In this document: piece after piece, positions 63,167-64,000 of the stretch
Numbering within the stretch: position 1 is the stretch's first letter
How the letters are laid out: each line of letters starts with the position of its first letter
NCBI GenBank assembly: GCA_947646735.1
Contig: CANTFK010000643.1
Location: 1 to 64,000, forward strand
Source of the DNA: Peronospora farinosa
Lineage: Eukaryota; Oomycota; Peronosporomycetes; Peronosporales; Peronosporaceae
DNA: 64,000 nucleotides
Direction: 5' to 3'
Notes under the pieces: model-generated
The model's input: the letters and a program-made list of their open reading frames with translations, nothing else
Databases searched by the model: none
Told to the model about the DNA's origin: nothing
Made by a program: the position numbers and the translations under genes

Positions 63167-64000
63167 CTCCCTATAGCGAAAGGTCGGTAATACTGCTGCG
63201 AAAGCTCTCTTTTTTAATTTTCAAAATCGAAAATCAGATTCAACTTGACTTGTACCGGAAAACACAGTAGCAACTCAACCACAAAATCGTTGAAGATACT
63301 TAAACCTGTATTTGACCACACCCCATGATTCATCAAAAGTAGAATCTCCATTGAGGGAGTCTAATGTCGACTTAAGAGCAGGTTCAAGTCTTACGGCAAT
63401 TAACAGATCGCCGTGCTCCTGCTCAATTAAATCGGTTTCTTCGAGGATCCAAAGTTCCAAAAAGAAGGCACTCCTTCTGACTCCTCAATCGCACTGTATT
63501 CAGAGGTGCGAATTAAAACCAGGTCCTGGGTTACAACAGGTGGAAGTTTTGAAGTTCCTAAAATTCGCGCCTCGTTTATTGAGATCTCTCTCAGCCACAA
63601 TCTCATTAATATCGTTAATGGCATCGATAAACAAAGTCGCGACTCTTTTTACAACATCTTTCACTTCTACGTCATCCATGGACGCAAGGATCTCAGACAC
63701 GAATGAACGAAACTCTTTACTTCGACGAGACTAGCAGAAAAGTTTTTGGAGGTCAACACATGCCATTCATTAGAATCCAGTGTGTCCGCCTTACCACCAT
63801 CCGCCAGGAATGGACCTTTGGCGCCGACGCATTCGATGTAGAACAGCATCAAACTCTTTAAATATTCTCGCTGCATCGAAACCGTGACAGAGTGTCTATT
63901 GAGCTGCTTGAATGTCACCGTCGCGCTTGCTGCAAAGGCTTTAGCAATAATGATGTAAATCCACCAACGGTCGGACGGCGTGCACACCGGGTTCTTTTCG
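63167..64000 (-). other. Unrecognised coding-like sequence at window end
   Basis: Minus-strand frames 63667-63987 (WWIYIIIAKAFAASATVTFK...), 63500-63700 and 63275-63460 (STFDESWGVVKYRFKYLQRF) follow one another as if one protein had been broken by shifts. I find no signature of integrase, reverse transcriptase or an effector. If 62506-63166 is a 3' LTR, this would be the 3' part of that element. Confidence 0.35.

Overview
The window reads as nuclear DNA of an oomycete (Peronosporales-like). The evidence is a pair of AA17-type lytic polysaccharide monooxygenase genes, thaumatin-like secreted proteins with short Q/T/P-rich tails, oomycete-style core promoters (TCATT..CAATTT) 40-75 bases ahead of start codons, short GT-AG introns (60-270 bases), and several families of Ty3/Gypsy retrotransposons. 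The species cannot be named from the sequence alone.

Layout. (1) 1-5088: at least 4.8 head-to-tail copies of a 1064/1065-base unit, each carrying one minus-strand gene for a small secreted Gly/Trp-rich protein. (2) 5259-9362: a 1.72-kb inverted repeat holding two almost identical, divergently transcribed AA17 genes around a 664-base unique spacer. (3) 9.7-19.5 kb: the conserved gene island, with a putatively myristoylated protein ending in a PBCV-type basic adaptor motif, a two-span membrane protein, a choline-transporter-like (SLC44) protein, a BART-domain protein, ribosomal protein eS28 and LIS1. Intron positions were worked out for the last three. (4) 20.6-23.2 kb: a tandem pair of thaumatin-like genes, one intact and one frameshifted. 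(5) 24.0-61.1 kb: a nest of LTR retrotransposons. (6) 61.1-64.0 kb: LTR fragments and unrecognised sequence.

The retrotransposon nest can be partly unpicked. A family-3 Gypsy element on the plus strand ('3b') starts at 24019. Its 5' LTR was hit by a solo LTR (24087-25632, 4-base duplication GGTA) and by a 12.4-kb chromodomain Gypsy element (element 1, 25649-38083, 4-base duplication CTTA). Its body was hit by a minus-strand, GATC-rich relative (element 2, 39408-50862). A second family-3 element (element 3, minus strand, 53379-61134) lies tail-to-tail with 3b. The LTR types look swapped between the two, as expected if recombination between a 1,035-base inverted repeat flipped the DNA between them.

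Two things stand out. First, elements 1 and 2, though well diverged, both carry a decayed but long antisense open frame between integrase and 3' LTR. It encodes a coiled-coil/basic protein with a shared C-terminal domain (PISFxxxGWF and GHCDLDILxDP). Element 3 has an unrelated-looking antisense frame in the same place. Second, in elements 1 and 2 gag ends at a GTTAAAY-TAG sequence inside a long hairpin, with protease in the -1 frame, and the hairpin shows a T-A to C-G covariation. This is a strong candidate for programmed frameshifting. Most breaks in element 1 fall in homopolymer runs, so part of the decay could be sequencing error.
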